A stretch of 64,000 nt of DNA, taken from positions 1-64,000 of the forward strand of contig JAWKRR010000022.1 in NCBI GenBank assembly GCA_041389525.1. The letters run 5' to 3'. Position 1 is the stretch's first letter. Each line of letters opens with the position of its first letter. This document shows positions 42,784 through 50,581 of this stretch, one piece after another. The notes below the pieces were generated by a model, which was given only the letters and a program-made list of their open reading frames with translations, was not told the DNA's origin and made no database searches. Position numbers and translations under genes: made by a program. Source of the stretch: JACKFB01 sp041389525. Its GTDB lineage: Bacteria > Myxococcota_A > UBA9042 > PHBI01 > JACKFB01.

Positions 42784-44235
42784 GTGACCCCCACGCTCTT
42801 CGAGAACTACACGCCCGAACCCGACGCCTTCGACGAACTCTTCGGTCGCGTCGGGATGCCCCGAGACCCCTTCGCGCCGCTGCTCACCGAGGTCGAGCGC
42901 GCCATCGACAACGACTTCGAGCGCCTCCAACGCCTCGCAGACCGCGTGCTGCTGCAGTCCGGCGTGACCTTCTCCGTCTACGCGGACCAAGCCGGCACCG
43001 AGAAGATCTTCCCCTTCGATCTGCTGCCCCGCGTCATCAACGCCACCGAGTGGGGCCACCTCGACCGCGGCCTGCGCCAGCGCGTCCAAGCGCTGCAGCT
43101 CTTCCTCGACGACGTCTACGGCGACCAGCGCATCCTGGCCGAGGGCATCATCCCCAAAGAGCTGGTCCTCGGCGCCAGCCAGTACACGCCGCTGGTCTGC
43201 GGTATCAAGCCCGCCCGCGGCGTGCGCATCCACATCGGCGGCATCGACATGGTGCGCGACGGCGCCGGGACCTGGCTGGTCCTCGAAGACAACGTCCGCA
43301 CGCCCTCCGGCGTCTCCTACGTGATGGAGAATCGCCTCGTCACCAAGCGCGTCTTCGCCGCCGCGTTCCGCGAGGCCCAGGTCCAGCGCGTCGACTTCTA
43401 CCCGTCGAAGCTGGCCGAGAGCCTGCGCTCCGTCGCGCCCTGCGACCCCTCCGAGGCCACCGTCGTCGTCCTGACGCCGGGCATGCACAACTCCGCCTAC
43501 TTCGAGCACAGCTTCCTGGCCCGCACCATGGGCCTGCCGCTGACCGAGCCGGGCGACCTCTACGTCGAAAACGACCACGTCTGGCTCAAGATGACCCAGG
43601 GCCCAAGGCGCGTGGACGTCATCTACCGGCGCATCGACGACGCCTTCATCGACCCGGCCGCCTTCCGCCCCGACACGCTGCTCGGCGTGCGCGGCCTCAT
43701 CGGCGCCTGGGCGAAGGGCAACGTCGCCCTGGCCAACGCGCCCGGCAACGGCGTCGCCGACGACAAGGCGATCTACCCGTACGTGCCCGATATGGTCAGG
43801 TTTTACCTGTCTGAAGAGCCGATCCTCGAGCAGGTGCCGACCTGGCTCTGCGACCGCGAGGACGAGCGCAAGTACGTGCTCGAACACCTCGACGAGATGG
43901 TGGTCAAGTCGGTGGACGAGGCCGGTGGCTACGGCATGTTGATGGGCCCCAGCGCGTCGAAGGCCGAGCGCGACGCCTTCGCCGAGCGCATCAAGGCGAC
44001 GCCGCGCAAGTACATCGCCCAGCATCGCCTGGAGCTGTCGACCTGCCCGACGTGGATCCCCGAGACCAAGCGCTTCGAGCCGCGCCGCGTCGACCTGCGG
44101 CCCTACATCCTGACGGGCGCCGACGGCCCCTGGGTGCTGCCGGGCGGGCTGACGCGCGTGGCGCTGCCGAAGGGCTCCTACGTGGTGAACTCGAGCCAGG
44201 GCGGCGGCTCCAAGGACACATGGGTGCTGCGGTGA
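42784..44235 (+). CDS. Circularly permuted ATP-grasp peptide ligase (COG2308)
   Basis: 483 residues from a GTG at 42784; the frame is open far upstream but that part overlaps the previous gene antiparallel in quality. Family marks are the N-terminal YTPEPDAFDELFGRVGMPRD, GVTFSVYADQAGTEKIFPFD, DVYGDQRILAEGIIPKELVL, GTWLVLEDNVRTPSGVSYVM then ENRLVTKRVF, DVIYRRIDDAFIDP and SVDEAGGYGMLMGP. The circularly permuted ATP-grasp fold forms amide bonds by an acyl phosphate. In the class described by comparative genomics (Iyer, Aravind and colleagues), it pairs with alpha-E and transglutaminase partners, as here. No substrate has been proved. Confidence 0.88.
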   Translation: MTPTLFENYTPEPDAFDELFGRVGMPRDPFAPLLTEVERAIDNDFERLQRLADRVLLQSGVTFSVYADQAGTEKIFPFDLLPRVINATEWGHLDRGLRQRVQALQLFLDDVYGDQRILAEGIIPKELVLGASQYTPLVCGIKPARGVRIHIGGIDMVRDGAGTWLVLEDNVRTPSGVSYVMENRLVTKRVFAAAFREAQVQRVDFYPSKLAESLRSVAPCDPSEATVVVLTPGMHNSAYFEHSFLARTMGLPLTEPGDLYVENDHVWLKMTQGPRRVDVIYRRIDDAFIDPAAFRPDTLLGVRGLIGAWAKGNVALANAPGNGVADDKAIYPYVPDMVRFYLSEEPILEQVPTWLCDREDERKYVLEHLDEMVVKSVDEAGGYGMLMGPSASKAERDAFAERIKATPRKYIAQHRLELSTCPTWIPETKRFEPRRVDLRPYILTGADGPWVLPGGLTRVALPKGSYVVNSSQGGGSKDTWVLR

Positions 44236-44256
44236 TGGGGGCCGACACACATGACC

Positions 44257-44270
44257 GATCTCGGGCTGGC
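44257..44270 (-). repeat. Iterated motif GCCAGCCCGAGATC, copy 6 (full 14-mer)
   Basis: Exact 14-mer in the 61-nt gap between the ATP-grasp and alpha-E genes, one of two copies wholly outside genes. Confidence 0.75.
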
Positions 44271-44296
44271 GTTCTCGGCCTCACGGAGGTGACCAA

Positions 44297-45274
44297 GTGA
44301 TTTCACGCGTCGCAGACCACTGCTTCTGGCTCGGGCGCTATCTCGAGCGAACGGAGAGCACCTCGCGGATGCTCTTCGTGACCGCAAACCTGGCCCTGGA
44401 CACGGAGATCGCGTCCAGCGACGTGTGGCGGCCTGTCATCATCGTGTCGGGCGAAGAGGAGCGCTTCCTCGAGCGCTTCGACGAAGAGCGCGCGGGCGAC
44501 GCCGAGACCGTGCAGGACTACCTGACCTGGGACCCGCAATGCGGCGTCTCGCTGCTGGCGTCCATCGACGCGGCGCGCTGGAACGCCCGGGCGATGCGCG
44601 AGGTCATCAGCCTGGAGGTGTGGGAGACCGTCAACGAGCTGCACCTGTGGCTGCGTACCGACGCCGCGCGCGGCCTCTGGACCGACGGGCGCTACGATTT
44701 CTACCGGCACATCAACCGCCAGGTGCAGCTCGTGCTGGGGCAGATCCACGGGACCATGCTGCACAACCACGCCATGGACTTCATCTGGATGGGCGTGCTG
44801 CTGGAGCGCACCGGGCAGACCGCGCGCACCCTGGACGTCCACCACCACGTGCTGACCCAGCTCGAGGCGCGCGCCGCCGACCCGGGCGTGGGCATGGTGC
44901 TGTGGCCGTCGCTGCTGCGGGCGTGCTCGGCACTCGAGCCCTTCATGAAGAGCAGCGGCGGGGTCATCAGCGGGCGCCGCGTGGCCGATTTCCTGCTGCT
45001 GGAGCGGGAGTTTCCGCGTTCGGTTCGCTTCTGCGTGCGCCGCTCGTGGGAGTGCTTGAGCCGCATCCGGCCGCCGACCGCCGCGAACCTGCCCGGGGGC
45101 GAAACCCTCGAGCGGGTGCGGGCTCTGGACGCTTGGATGCAGGGGATTTCGACGGAAGGGCTTTCCCACGACCGATTCCACGATATCCTCACGCACGTCG
45201 TCGACGAGACCGCCTCCATCTGCGCGGGCCTCGGAAACGAGGTCCTGGGTCACGGCGACGCGCCCCAGGCCTAG
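44297..45274 (+). CDS. Alpha-E domain protein (COG2307)
   Basis: 325 residues from a GTG at 44297, with GGAGG upstream. The family starts with ISRVADHCFWLGRYLERTES, and continues with WNARAMREVISLEVWETVNE, DFIWMGVLLERTGQTARTLD and FLLLEREFPRSVRFCVRRSW. It is all alpha-helical with conserved Glu and Arg positions. Alpha-E proteins occur with, and sometimes fused to, COG2308 ATP-grasp enzymes and are thought to assist that reaction. It lies 61 nt after the ATP-grasp gene. Confidence 0.88.
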   Translation: MISRVADHCFWLGRYLERTESTSRMLFVTANLALDTEIASSDVWRPVIIVSGEEERFLERFDEERAGDAETVQDYLTWDPQCGVSLLASIDAARWNARAMREVISLEVWETVNELHLWLRTDAARGLWTDGRYDFYRHINRQVQLVLGQIHGTMLHNHAMDFIWMGVLLERTGQTARTLDVHHHVLTQLEARAADPGVGMVLWPSLLRACSALEPFMKSSGGVISGRRVADFLLLEREFPRSVRFCVRRSWECLSRIRPPTAANLPGGETLERVRALDAWMQGISTEGLSHDRFHDILTHVVDETASICAGLGNEVLGHGDAPQA

Positions 45275-45323
45275 CGCCCGGGCCTTGCCGCCTACCGCCG
45301 TCGCGCCCCGTCCGGAGACCGTC

Positions 45324-47042
45324 TTGCCCAATATGCTCGCGATGTCCTTCGAGGGCGTGCTCGCCCCGTCTTTTGAACTGCGCGGGCTGCGCACCGGCCC
45401 CCTCCCGGACGGCTGGGGCGTCGGCTTCTACGGTGGAAAAGAGCCAGCCGCCACCGTGCTAAAAGAGCACGCGCCGAGCCCCGGAGGCATGCGCTCGGAG
45501 CTCATCAAGTCCTGGGATCACCTGTCGTCATCGACCTTCCTGATGCACATCCGGCGCGCGCGCTGGGGAAGCATCAGCGACGCCAACACGCAGCCCTTCG
45601 TGCGGACCTGGGGCGGGCGCGACTGGATGTTCGCCCACGCGGGCTCGCTGGACACGGTGCCGGCCATCAGCGGCCCGTCGCTCTTCGAGCCGGTCGGCAG
45701 CACCGACAGCGAGCTGGTCTTCTGCATCCTGATGAACCGCATCGCCGAGCGCGGCTGGCGGTCTTTGGGCGAGGTCGACATCGACGAGACGCTGGCGCTG
45801 CTGCGGAACATGGACGACTACGGCAGCTTCTCGGTGGTGCTCTGCGACGGCACGGACCTGCTGGCGTACACCGACTGCCAGGGGCAGGCGCCGCTGTATC
45901 TGTGGGAGCGCCGGCCGCCCTACAACAGCCTGACCTTCGGCGACGTGGACCTGAAGGTGGACCTCTTTAGCCGAGGTATCACCAGCCGAAACGGCATCGT
46001 GCTGAGCTCCGAGCTGCTCGAGCAGGACGGCCCGCCGGCGAAGTGGCAGCAGATCCCGTCCGGCGAGCTGCTCATCGCGCGCCAGGGCACGGTGCGGCTG
46101 CGCACGGGCAGCCAGCACATCGCGCCGCGGCTGCACGTCTACTCCGCACCCGCACCGCCGGGTGGCGTCGAGCCCAAGACCTTCCGCGTCCGCCACAGCA
46201 GCGTCTACACCTACGAGAAGGCGGTGGAGCGCAGCGACCACCTGCTGCGGCTGACCCCCATCGAGGACGCGCTGCAGCGTGTGAACTCGCACAGCATCCA
46301 GGTCTCGGTCGACGGTCGGGCCCGCGACTTCGAGGACGTCTTCGGAAATCGCTGCCGCCGCCTGCTCATCGAGACGCCCTTCACCGAGATGAGCATCGTC
46401 GCCGAGAGCATCGTCGAGGTGCGCGACACCGACCCCTTCCACTACCGGCCGCTGCGCGCGCGGACCCGCATCCCGCTGGTCTGGATGCCGTGGCAGCGCC
46501 ACATGCTGGCGCCCTACATGCTGCCGCCGGAGCTGCCCGAGTCGCAGCTAGGCACCCTGACCGACTACGCGATGAACTTCGTCGAGCGAAACGACTACGA
46601 CCTGGTCCAGACCCTGCTCGACATGAACCTGACCATCTTCAACGAGTACAAGTACGAGCAGGGCTCGACGACCCTGGCGACGACGGCCTTCGAGACCTAC
46701 GTCGACCGCCAGGGCGTGTGCCAGGACTTCGCCAACCTGCTCATCGCGATGTCGCGGCTGCTGGGCGTGCCGGCCCGCTACGCCGCCGGCTACATCTACA
46801 CGGGGCCCAAGGCGGTGAACCAGGTGCAGTCGGAGGCCTCGCACGCGTGGGTGCAGTGCTACCTGCCCGAGCTTGGCTGGAAGGGGCTGGACCCGACGAA
46901 CGGCCTGGTCACCCAGACCGACCACATCCGCGTGGCGGTCGGCCGCAACTACGTCGACGCCACGCCGACGGGCGGCACCATCTACGTCGGTGGGCTGGGC
47001 GAGACCCTGGTGGTCGACGTCCAGGTCGAGCCCATCGCGTAG
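45324..47042 (+). CDS. Class II glutaminase-like domain fused to transglutaminase, nucleophile Cys absent
   Basis: 572 residues from a TTG at 45324, chosen because GGAG precedes it and the resulting PNMLAMSFEGVLAPSFELRG matches how this domain normally begins. The first 270 residues resemble class II glutamine amidotransferases (DGWGVGFYGGKEPAATVLKE, FLMHIRRARWGSISDANTQP, WMFAHAGSLD). The catalytic Cys, which must be residue 1 after Met removal, is Pro here, so glutaminase chemistry is not expected. The second half is a transglutaminase domain with N-part VRHSSVYTYEKAVERSDHLL and triad Cys466 (GVCQDFANL), His507 (SHAWVQCYLP), Asp523 (GLDPTNG). It closes the cassette. Confidence 0.85.
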   Translation: MPNMLAMSFEGVLAPSFELRGLRTGPLPDGWGVGFYGGKEPAATVLKEHAPSPGGMRSELIKSWDHLSSSTFLMHIRRARWGSISDANTQPFVRTWGGRDWMFAHAGSLDTVPAISGPSLFEPVGSTDSELVFCILMNRIAERGWRSLGEVDIDETLALLRNMDDYGSFSVVLCDGTDLLAYTDCQGQAPLYLWERRPPYNSLTFGDVDLKVDLFSRGITSRNGIVLSSELLEQDGPPAKWQQIPSGELLIARQGTVRLRTGSQHIAPRLHVYSAPAPPGGVEPKTFRVRHSSVYTYEKAVERSDHLLRLTPIEDALQRVNSHSIQVSVDGRARDFEDVFGNRCRRLLIETPFTEMSIVAESIVEVRDTDPFHYRPLRARTRIPLVWMPWQRHMLAPYMLPPELPESQLGTLTDYAMNFVERNDYDLVQTLLDMNLTIFNEYKYEQGSTTLATTAFETYVDRQGVCQDFANLLIAMSRLLGVPARYAAGYIYTGPKAVNQVQSEASHAWVQCYLPELGWKGLDPTNGLVTQTDHIRVAVGRNYVDATPTGGTIYVGGLGETLVVDVQVEPIA

Positions 47043-47080
47043 CCCCCGCCGCCCCAACCCCTGCGCCCCGCGAGGCCCCC

Positions 47081-47446
47081 ATGCTGCAGAAAGTCGCCTT
47101 CACCCTGGTCCCGATCAAGGACGCCGCCCGCGCCCGGGCCTTCTACGAGGACACCCTCGGCCTGACCCGCGGCAGCCACCACGAAGACGGCACGTGGACC
47201 GAGTACGACCTGCCCGGAGGCGGCTGTCTGGCGCTCTTCCGCTCCGACGACCTGCAGCCGAGCAACACCGCCGGCAGCACCGTCGCCTTCGAGGTCGACG
47301 ACCTCGACGCGCTCAACGCGACACTCAAATCCCAAGGCGTCACCTACGCCCAAGACATGATCCACTCCCCGGTGTGCCGGATGTCGGTCATCGTCGACTC
47401 CGAGGGCAACGGCCTGCTCCTCCACGAGCTCAAGGCGAAGCCCTAG
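47081..47446 (+). CDS. VOC-family (glyoxalase/bleomycin-resistance fold) protein
   Basis: 121 residues from the ATG at 47081. Typical half-site motifs are KVAFTLVPIKDAARARAFYE and TLGLTRGSHHEDGTWTEYDL, then GSTVAFEVDDLDALNATLKS and VCRMSVIVDSEGNGLLLHEL. The small size fits a homodimer with a metal site between subunits. It starts 38 nt after the transglutaminase fusion gene on the same strand, so it may be read through from the cassette, but similar genes are not known members of that system. The substrate is unknown. Confidence 0.85.
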   Translation: MLQKVAFTLVPIKDAARARAFYEDTLGLTRGSHHEDGTWTEYDLPGGGCLALFRSDDLQPSNTAGSTVAFEVDDLDALNATLKSQGVTYAQDMIHSPVCRMSVIVDSEGNGLLLHELKAKP

Positions 47447-47512
47447 CCCGCCCTGCGCGCCGGCCGCGCGGCGGCGCCTCGGCGCGCGGCGGCGCAGGGG
47501 CGGCCGGGCGGG

Positions 47513-48352
47513 TTACTTGCCGTCGAGGGCGGCGAGGAGTCGCTTGGCGTAGGCGTCGCGGTCGACCGCAAAATTGTCTTTGCGGTCGGGGTTTTCGACG
47601 ACGTAGATGGCCTTGTCGACCAGCTTCTTCTGCTTGGCCTGCAGGGCCTTCATGTCCTTGAGGGAGAAGAGCTGGTCCTTGCTGCCCACGATGAGGGTGA
47701 TGCCGGTGAGCTGCTTGCCGGGGGCGCCGTCGAGGGCCGTCTGGGGCTCGTAACGCTTCTCGTAGCCGGCGAAGGGGACCTCCATGGGCGTGTCCCAGCT
47801 CGAGAAGCGCCGCTCGAGATCCTCCATGGAGAGAAATGGCGTGTCGGCGATGATGCGCGTCAGCTCGGGGCGGCCGTAGCCTATGCCGAGGGCGAGGCCG
47901 GCGCCGATTCCCCAGCCGTAGACCGCGAAGGACTTGCCGTGGGTCTTGCGGCAGTAGTCGAGCATCGTCGCGTAGTCGTCCTGGAAGTGCGGGTAGATGA
48001 ACATGTTGTTGTCGATCTCGAACTCGCTGCTCTCGCCGAAGCCGCGGTAGTCGAAGGCCACCACGTTGAACTGCCCGGTGAGGGCGTCGACGCGGCGCAG
48101 GTAGTCGCCCATGTTGCCCTCGCCGTTGTGGCTGATGAGCACGAGCTTCGTGGTCTTCGTCTTGGCCGGGAAGGTCCAGACGTTGAGCGTGGCGGTGCCG
48201 TCGTTCGTGGGGACCTTGGCCTCGGTGAAGGCCATGTTGAACTTGTCCGGGCGCTGCTTGTAGGTGCGGCTTGGGTTCAGGGCCATCGCGTCGGCGGCGA
48301 CGAGGGTGGCGAGGGCCGCGAGGGCGGCGGTCAGGGCGGTTTTGCGCAGCAT
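47513..48352 (-). CDS. Secreted alpha/beta-hydrolase-fold protein lacking the nucleophile Ser
   Basis: 279 residues with a signal peptide (LTAALAALATLVAADAMA). The fold is clear: TKLVLISHNGEGNMGDYLRR, VVAFDYRGFGESSEF, and the elbow AVYGWGIGAGLALGIG, then IIADTPFLSMEDL and LIVGSKDQLFSL. The elbow GXSXG has Gly (codon GGA) where the nucleophile Ser should be. No histidine follows the late acid at the usual spacing (NPDRKDNFAVDRDAY). It is therefore probably a non-catalytic relative of Bem46-like hydrolases. AGGAG precedes the start. Confidence 0.75.
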   Translation of the reverse strand: MLRKTALTAALAALATLVAADAMALNPSRTYKQRPDKFNMAFTEAKVPTNDGTATLNVWTFPAKTKTTKLVLISHNGEGNMGDYLRRVDALTGQFNVVAFDYRGFGESSEFEIDNNMFIYPHFQDDYATMLDYCRKTHGKSFAVYGWGIGAGLALGIGYGRPELTRIIADTPFLSMEDLERRFSSWDTPMEVPFAGYEKRYEPQTALDGAPGKQLTGITLIVGSKDQLFSLKDMKALQAKQKKLVDKAIYVVENPDRKDNFAVDRDAYAKRLLAALDGK

Positions 48353-48417
48353 GGGCGGGGCTCCTGGAGGGTAGGGCGCCGCCCCAGCCCCGAGGCCGCG
48401 GCGAGGATGACGCCGAG

Positions 48418-48427
48418 TGTGTATAAT
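48418..48427 (+). promoter_or_regulatory. Possible -10 element TGTGTATAAT before the TetR gene
   Basis: A perfect TATAAT at 48422-48427 stands out in GC-rich surroundings, with TG just before it. No matching -35 is visible and the leader to the TetR start would be about 200 nt. Confidence 0.3.
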
Positions 48428-48639
48428 GGGGGGAGTTTACTGGCTGGGCGGTCGGTGTCGAGCACACGGGACGCGCAGCGCCGGCGGCGTAGATTCAGCA
48501 ATCGCGCGTTTGGTGCGTTGTTTCGGTTGCCGGGACTGGGTTGTGCCCGTAGATGGATGGAGTTCTGGGGATCGCAGCCCAGCTCGACGCCGCCCGGTCA
48601 TCCGCTCCCGACCTGTGTTTAGACGATGAGGACCTCTCG

Positions 48640-49245
48640 ATGGCGCGACCCAAATCATTCGATGTCGACGAGGTGCTGGAGCAGGCCGCGACGCTGTTCT
48701 GGAACCAGGGCTACGAGGCGACCTCGATGCGCGACCTCGAGAACGAGCTCGGCGTGGGGCGGCAGAGCCTCTACGACACGTTCGGCGACAAGCGCTCGCT
48801 CTTTCTCAAGGCGCTGGAGCGCTACGCGAAGGATGGCGAGAGCTTCTGGGCTGGCATGGAGGGCCCCGACGCCGGCTTGGCGGAGCTGCGGACCTGGTTT
48901 GACGCGCTGGTGGACCACGCGGGCCGCGACGGGAGGCGGGCGGGCTGCTTTGTCGTCAACACGGTGGCGGAGCTTGGCGACCAAGACGAGGGCGCGAACG
49001 CCATCTGCCGCAGGAGCCGCGAGACCCTGGCGAAGCGATTCCGGAACGTGCTGGAGAACGCCGTGCGCCGCGACGAGCTGCCCAGCCCGGCCGACCTGGG
49101 CGCGGCCGCCGATTTCCTGGTCGCCCAGACCTACGGCGTGCTGCTGATGGGCAAGAACGGCGCCGCCAGAGACCGCCTCCGCGCGGCCACCGCCCAGGCG
49201 CTGCGAGCCGTAGGGGTCGGGTCCGGACTTAAGACTTGCTCTTGA
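48640..49245 (+). CDS. TetR-family transcriptional regulator
   Basis: 201 residues from the ATG at 48640, with GAGG upstream. The HTH is standard: MARPKSFDVDEVLEQAATLF, WNQGYEATSMRDLENELGVG, RQSLYDTFGDKRSLFLKALE. The C-terminal ligand domain has the AcrR/TetR_C_16-like GRRAGCFVVNTVAELG. Its ligand and target are unknown; the adjacent divergent hydrolase-like gene is the simplest target. The last ten codons (GVGSGLKTCS) and the TGA stop come from the REP-like element that precedes the transposase, so the native end has probably been replaced. Confidence 0.88.
   Translation: MARPKSFDVDEVLEQAATLFWNQGYEATSMRDLENELGVGRQSLYDTFGDKRSLFLKALERYAKDGESFWAGMEGPDAGLAELRTWFDALVDHAGRDGRRAGCFVVNTVAELGDQDEGANAICRRSRETLAKRFRNVLENAVRRDELPSPADLGAAADFLVAQTYGVLLMGKNGAARDRLRAATAQALRAVGVGSGLKTCS
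49211..49241 (+). repeat. REP-like element at the left side of the RAYT gene
   Basis: TAGGGGTCGGGTCCGGACTT, then AAGACTTGCTC, shares its TAGGGGTCGG head with the element at 21055 and TAGGGGTC with those at 14.4 kb. It ends 37 nt before the transposase start and lies in the last codons of the TetR gene. Confidence 0.65.
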
Positions 49246-49278
49246 CGAGGGCGGGGTTGGGGGCGAGGCTCCGCGGCC

Positions 49279-50271
49279 ATGGCACGTACAGCACGCATTC
49301 AGGCTCCTGGGCTTTGGCATCACGTGATGAACCGCGGGGTTGGGCGCGGGGATGTGTTCGTCGACGACGACGACCGGCACGGGTTCTTCGAGCTGCTTGA
49401 GGACGTCGCCGAGCGGTGGGGGCTGCGGACGCACGCGTTCTGCCTGATGGGCAACCACTTCCACCTGCTCGTCGAGGACACGGAGGGAAACCTCGCGCGG
49501 GGGATGCGGCACGTGCTCGGCGTCTACACGCAGCGCTTCAACCGGCGACACGGGCGCGACGGGTCGCTCTTTCGCGGGCGGTTTCGGTCGCGGCTGGTGC
49601 AGCACGAGGAGTACCTCGCGGAGCTTGTGCGCTACATCCATATGAACCCGGTGCAGGCGGGGCTCGCCGAGCACGCGGGCGACTACCCGTGGTCCAGCCA
49701 CGGGCACTACATGCGCGGCACGGGCCCCGCGTGGCTCGCGACGGGGGAGGTCATGGGCCGGTTCGGTGGCGACCCCGAGCGGCTCGACACCTTCGTGCAC
49801 GCGCGGGTGCCCGACGAGGTCAAGGCGGCGCTGGACCCGGCGGTCAACCCGAAGCTGCTGGGCGACGACGCGTTCGAGGCGGCTTGGGCCGACCGGCTGC
49901 GCGGGCGGCCAGGCTCGGGCCCGGCGGCGGCTGACGCGCCGGGCCGCCTTCGTAGCGCCGCGCGCGAGGTGATCGCCGCGGTCGCCGCGCACTTCCACGT
50001 CAAGCCGGCCGCCATCAAGCGGGCGGTCCGCGGGCAGCCCAACCCCGCCCGCCACGTCGCGCTGCTGGTCTGCTTGGACTACACGCAGATGTCGAGTCGC
50101 GACGTCGCCCGGGCCCTGGCGATGCACCCCACCAGCGTCGCCTCGCTGGCGCATCGCTACCGCAAGACGATGGCTCAGGACCCCGAGTTCCGGGCGGACG
50201 TGCAGGCCGTGCTCGCCGCGCTGCGCGCCGCCCCCCAGCCTGCGTCGACTCGCGGCGCAGCCAAGAGCTGA
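49279..50271 (+). CDS. REP-associated tyrosine transposase (RAYT, Y1/HUH) with DnaA-like C-terminal HTH
   Basis: 330 residues. The Y1_Tnp domain has the start RIQAPGLWHHVMNRGVGRGD, the HUH metal motif MGNHFHLLVED (His60, His62), and the catalytic Tyr119 in ELVRYIHMNPVQAGLAEHAG. Then YPWSSHGHYM and FLARGED-region-like sequence typical of RAYTs follow. Residues 235-315 (MSSRDVARALAMHPTSVASL) resemble the DnaA domain IV DNA-binding helix-turn-helix found on some RAYTs. RAYTs are domesticated, single-copy relatives of IS200/IS605 transposases that recognise and move short REP hairpins. TAGGGGTC elements in this window are the likely substrates. Confidence 0.88.
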   Translation: MARTARIQAPGLWHHVMNRGVGRGDVFVDDDDRHGFFELLEDVAERWGLRTHAFCLMGNHFHLLVEDTEGNLARGMRHVLGVYTQRFNRRHGRDGSLFRGRFRSRLVQHEEYLAELVRYIHMNPVQAGLAEHAGDYPWSSHGHYMRGTGPAWLATGEVMGRFGGDPERLDTFVHARVPDEVKAALDPAVNPKLLGDDAFEAAWADRLRGRPGSGPAAADAPGRLRSAAREVIAAVAAHFHVKPAAIKRAVRGQPNPARHVALLVCLDYTQMSSRDVARALAMHPTSVASLAHRYRKTMAQDPEFRADVQAVLAALRAAPQPASTRGAAKS

Positions 50272-50581
50272 GCGGGCGCGCGGCGAACAAGCCCGCCCGG
50301 GTCCGAGGCGAATCTAGAGACGGCGACAGGCCGATCGGAGATCCTCGGGCCCGAACTCGCCCGCGGTGACGGGTCTTTTTCGCGCCGACCGACCGTCGGG
50401 GTTCGCCGTTCGGCAGCGGCGCGCTGGCCCCGGGGTTGCTCGCCCATAGGGCCGGACCTAGTGCCGCGAGGGTTTCGTCTCGGCGAGCCAGTTACATCGA
50501 CGGCGCGAATGCGCGTGGCGCACCGGCCGCGGGTCCGCATTCTAAATGCCTCACACACAATGACTTGGAAGAGGCTCCACG
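50272..50581. other. Intergenic stretch after the RAYT gene
   Basis: No gene is supported. There is no TAGGGGTC-headed element on this right side of the transposase. GC-rich short hairpins are present but none is a convincing terminator. Confidence 0.55.

Noticed and set aside
50346..50380. Possible terminator after the RAYT gene (GCCCG/CGGGT stem and TTTTT)
   Set aside because: The stem is only five pairs with a G-T pair and competes with an equally good alternative hairpin.
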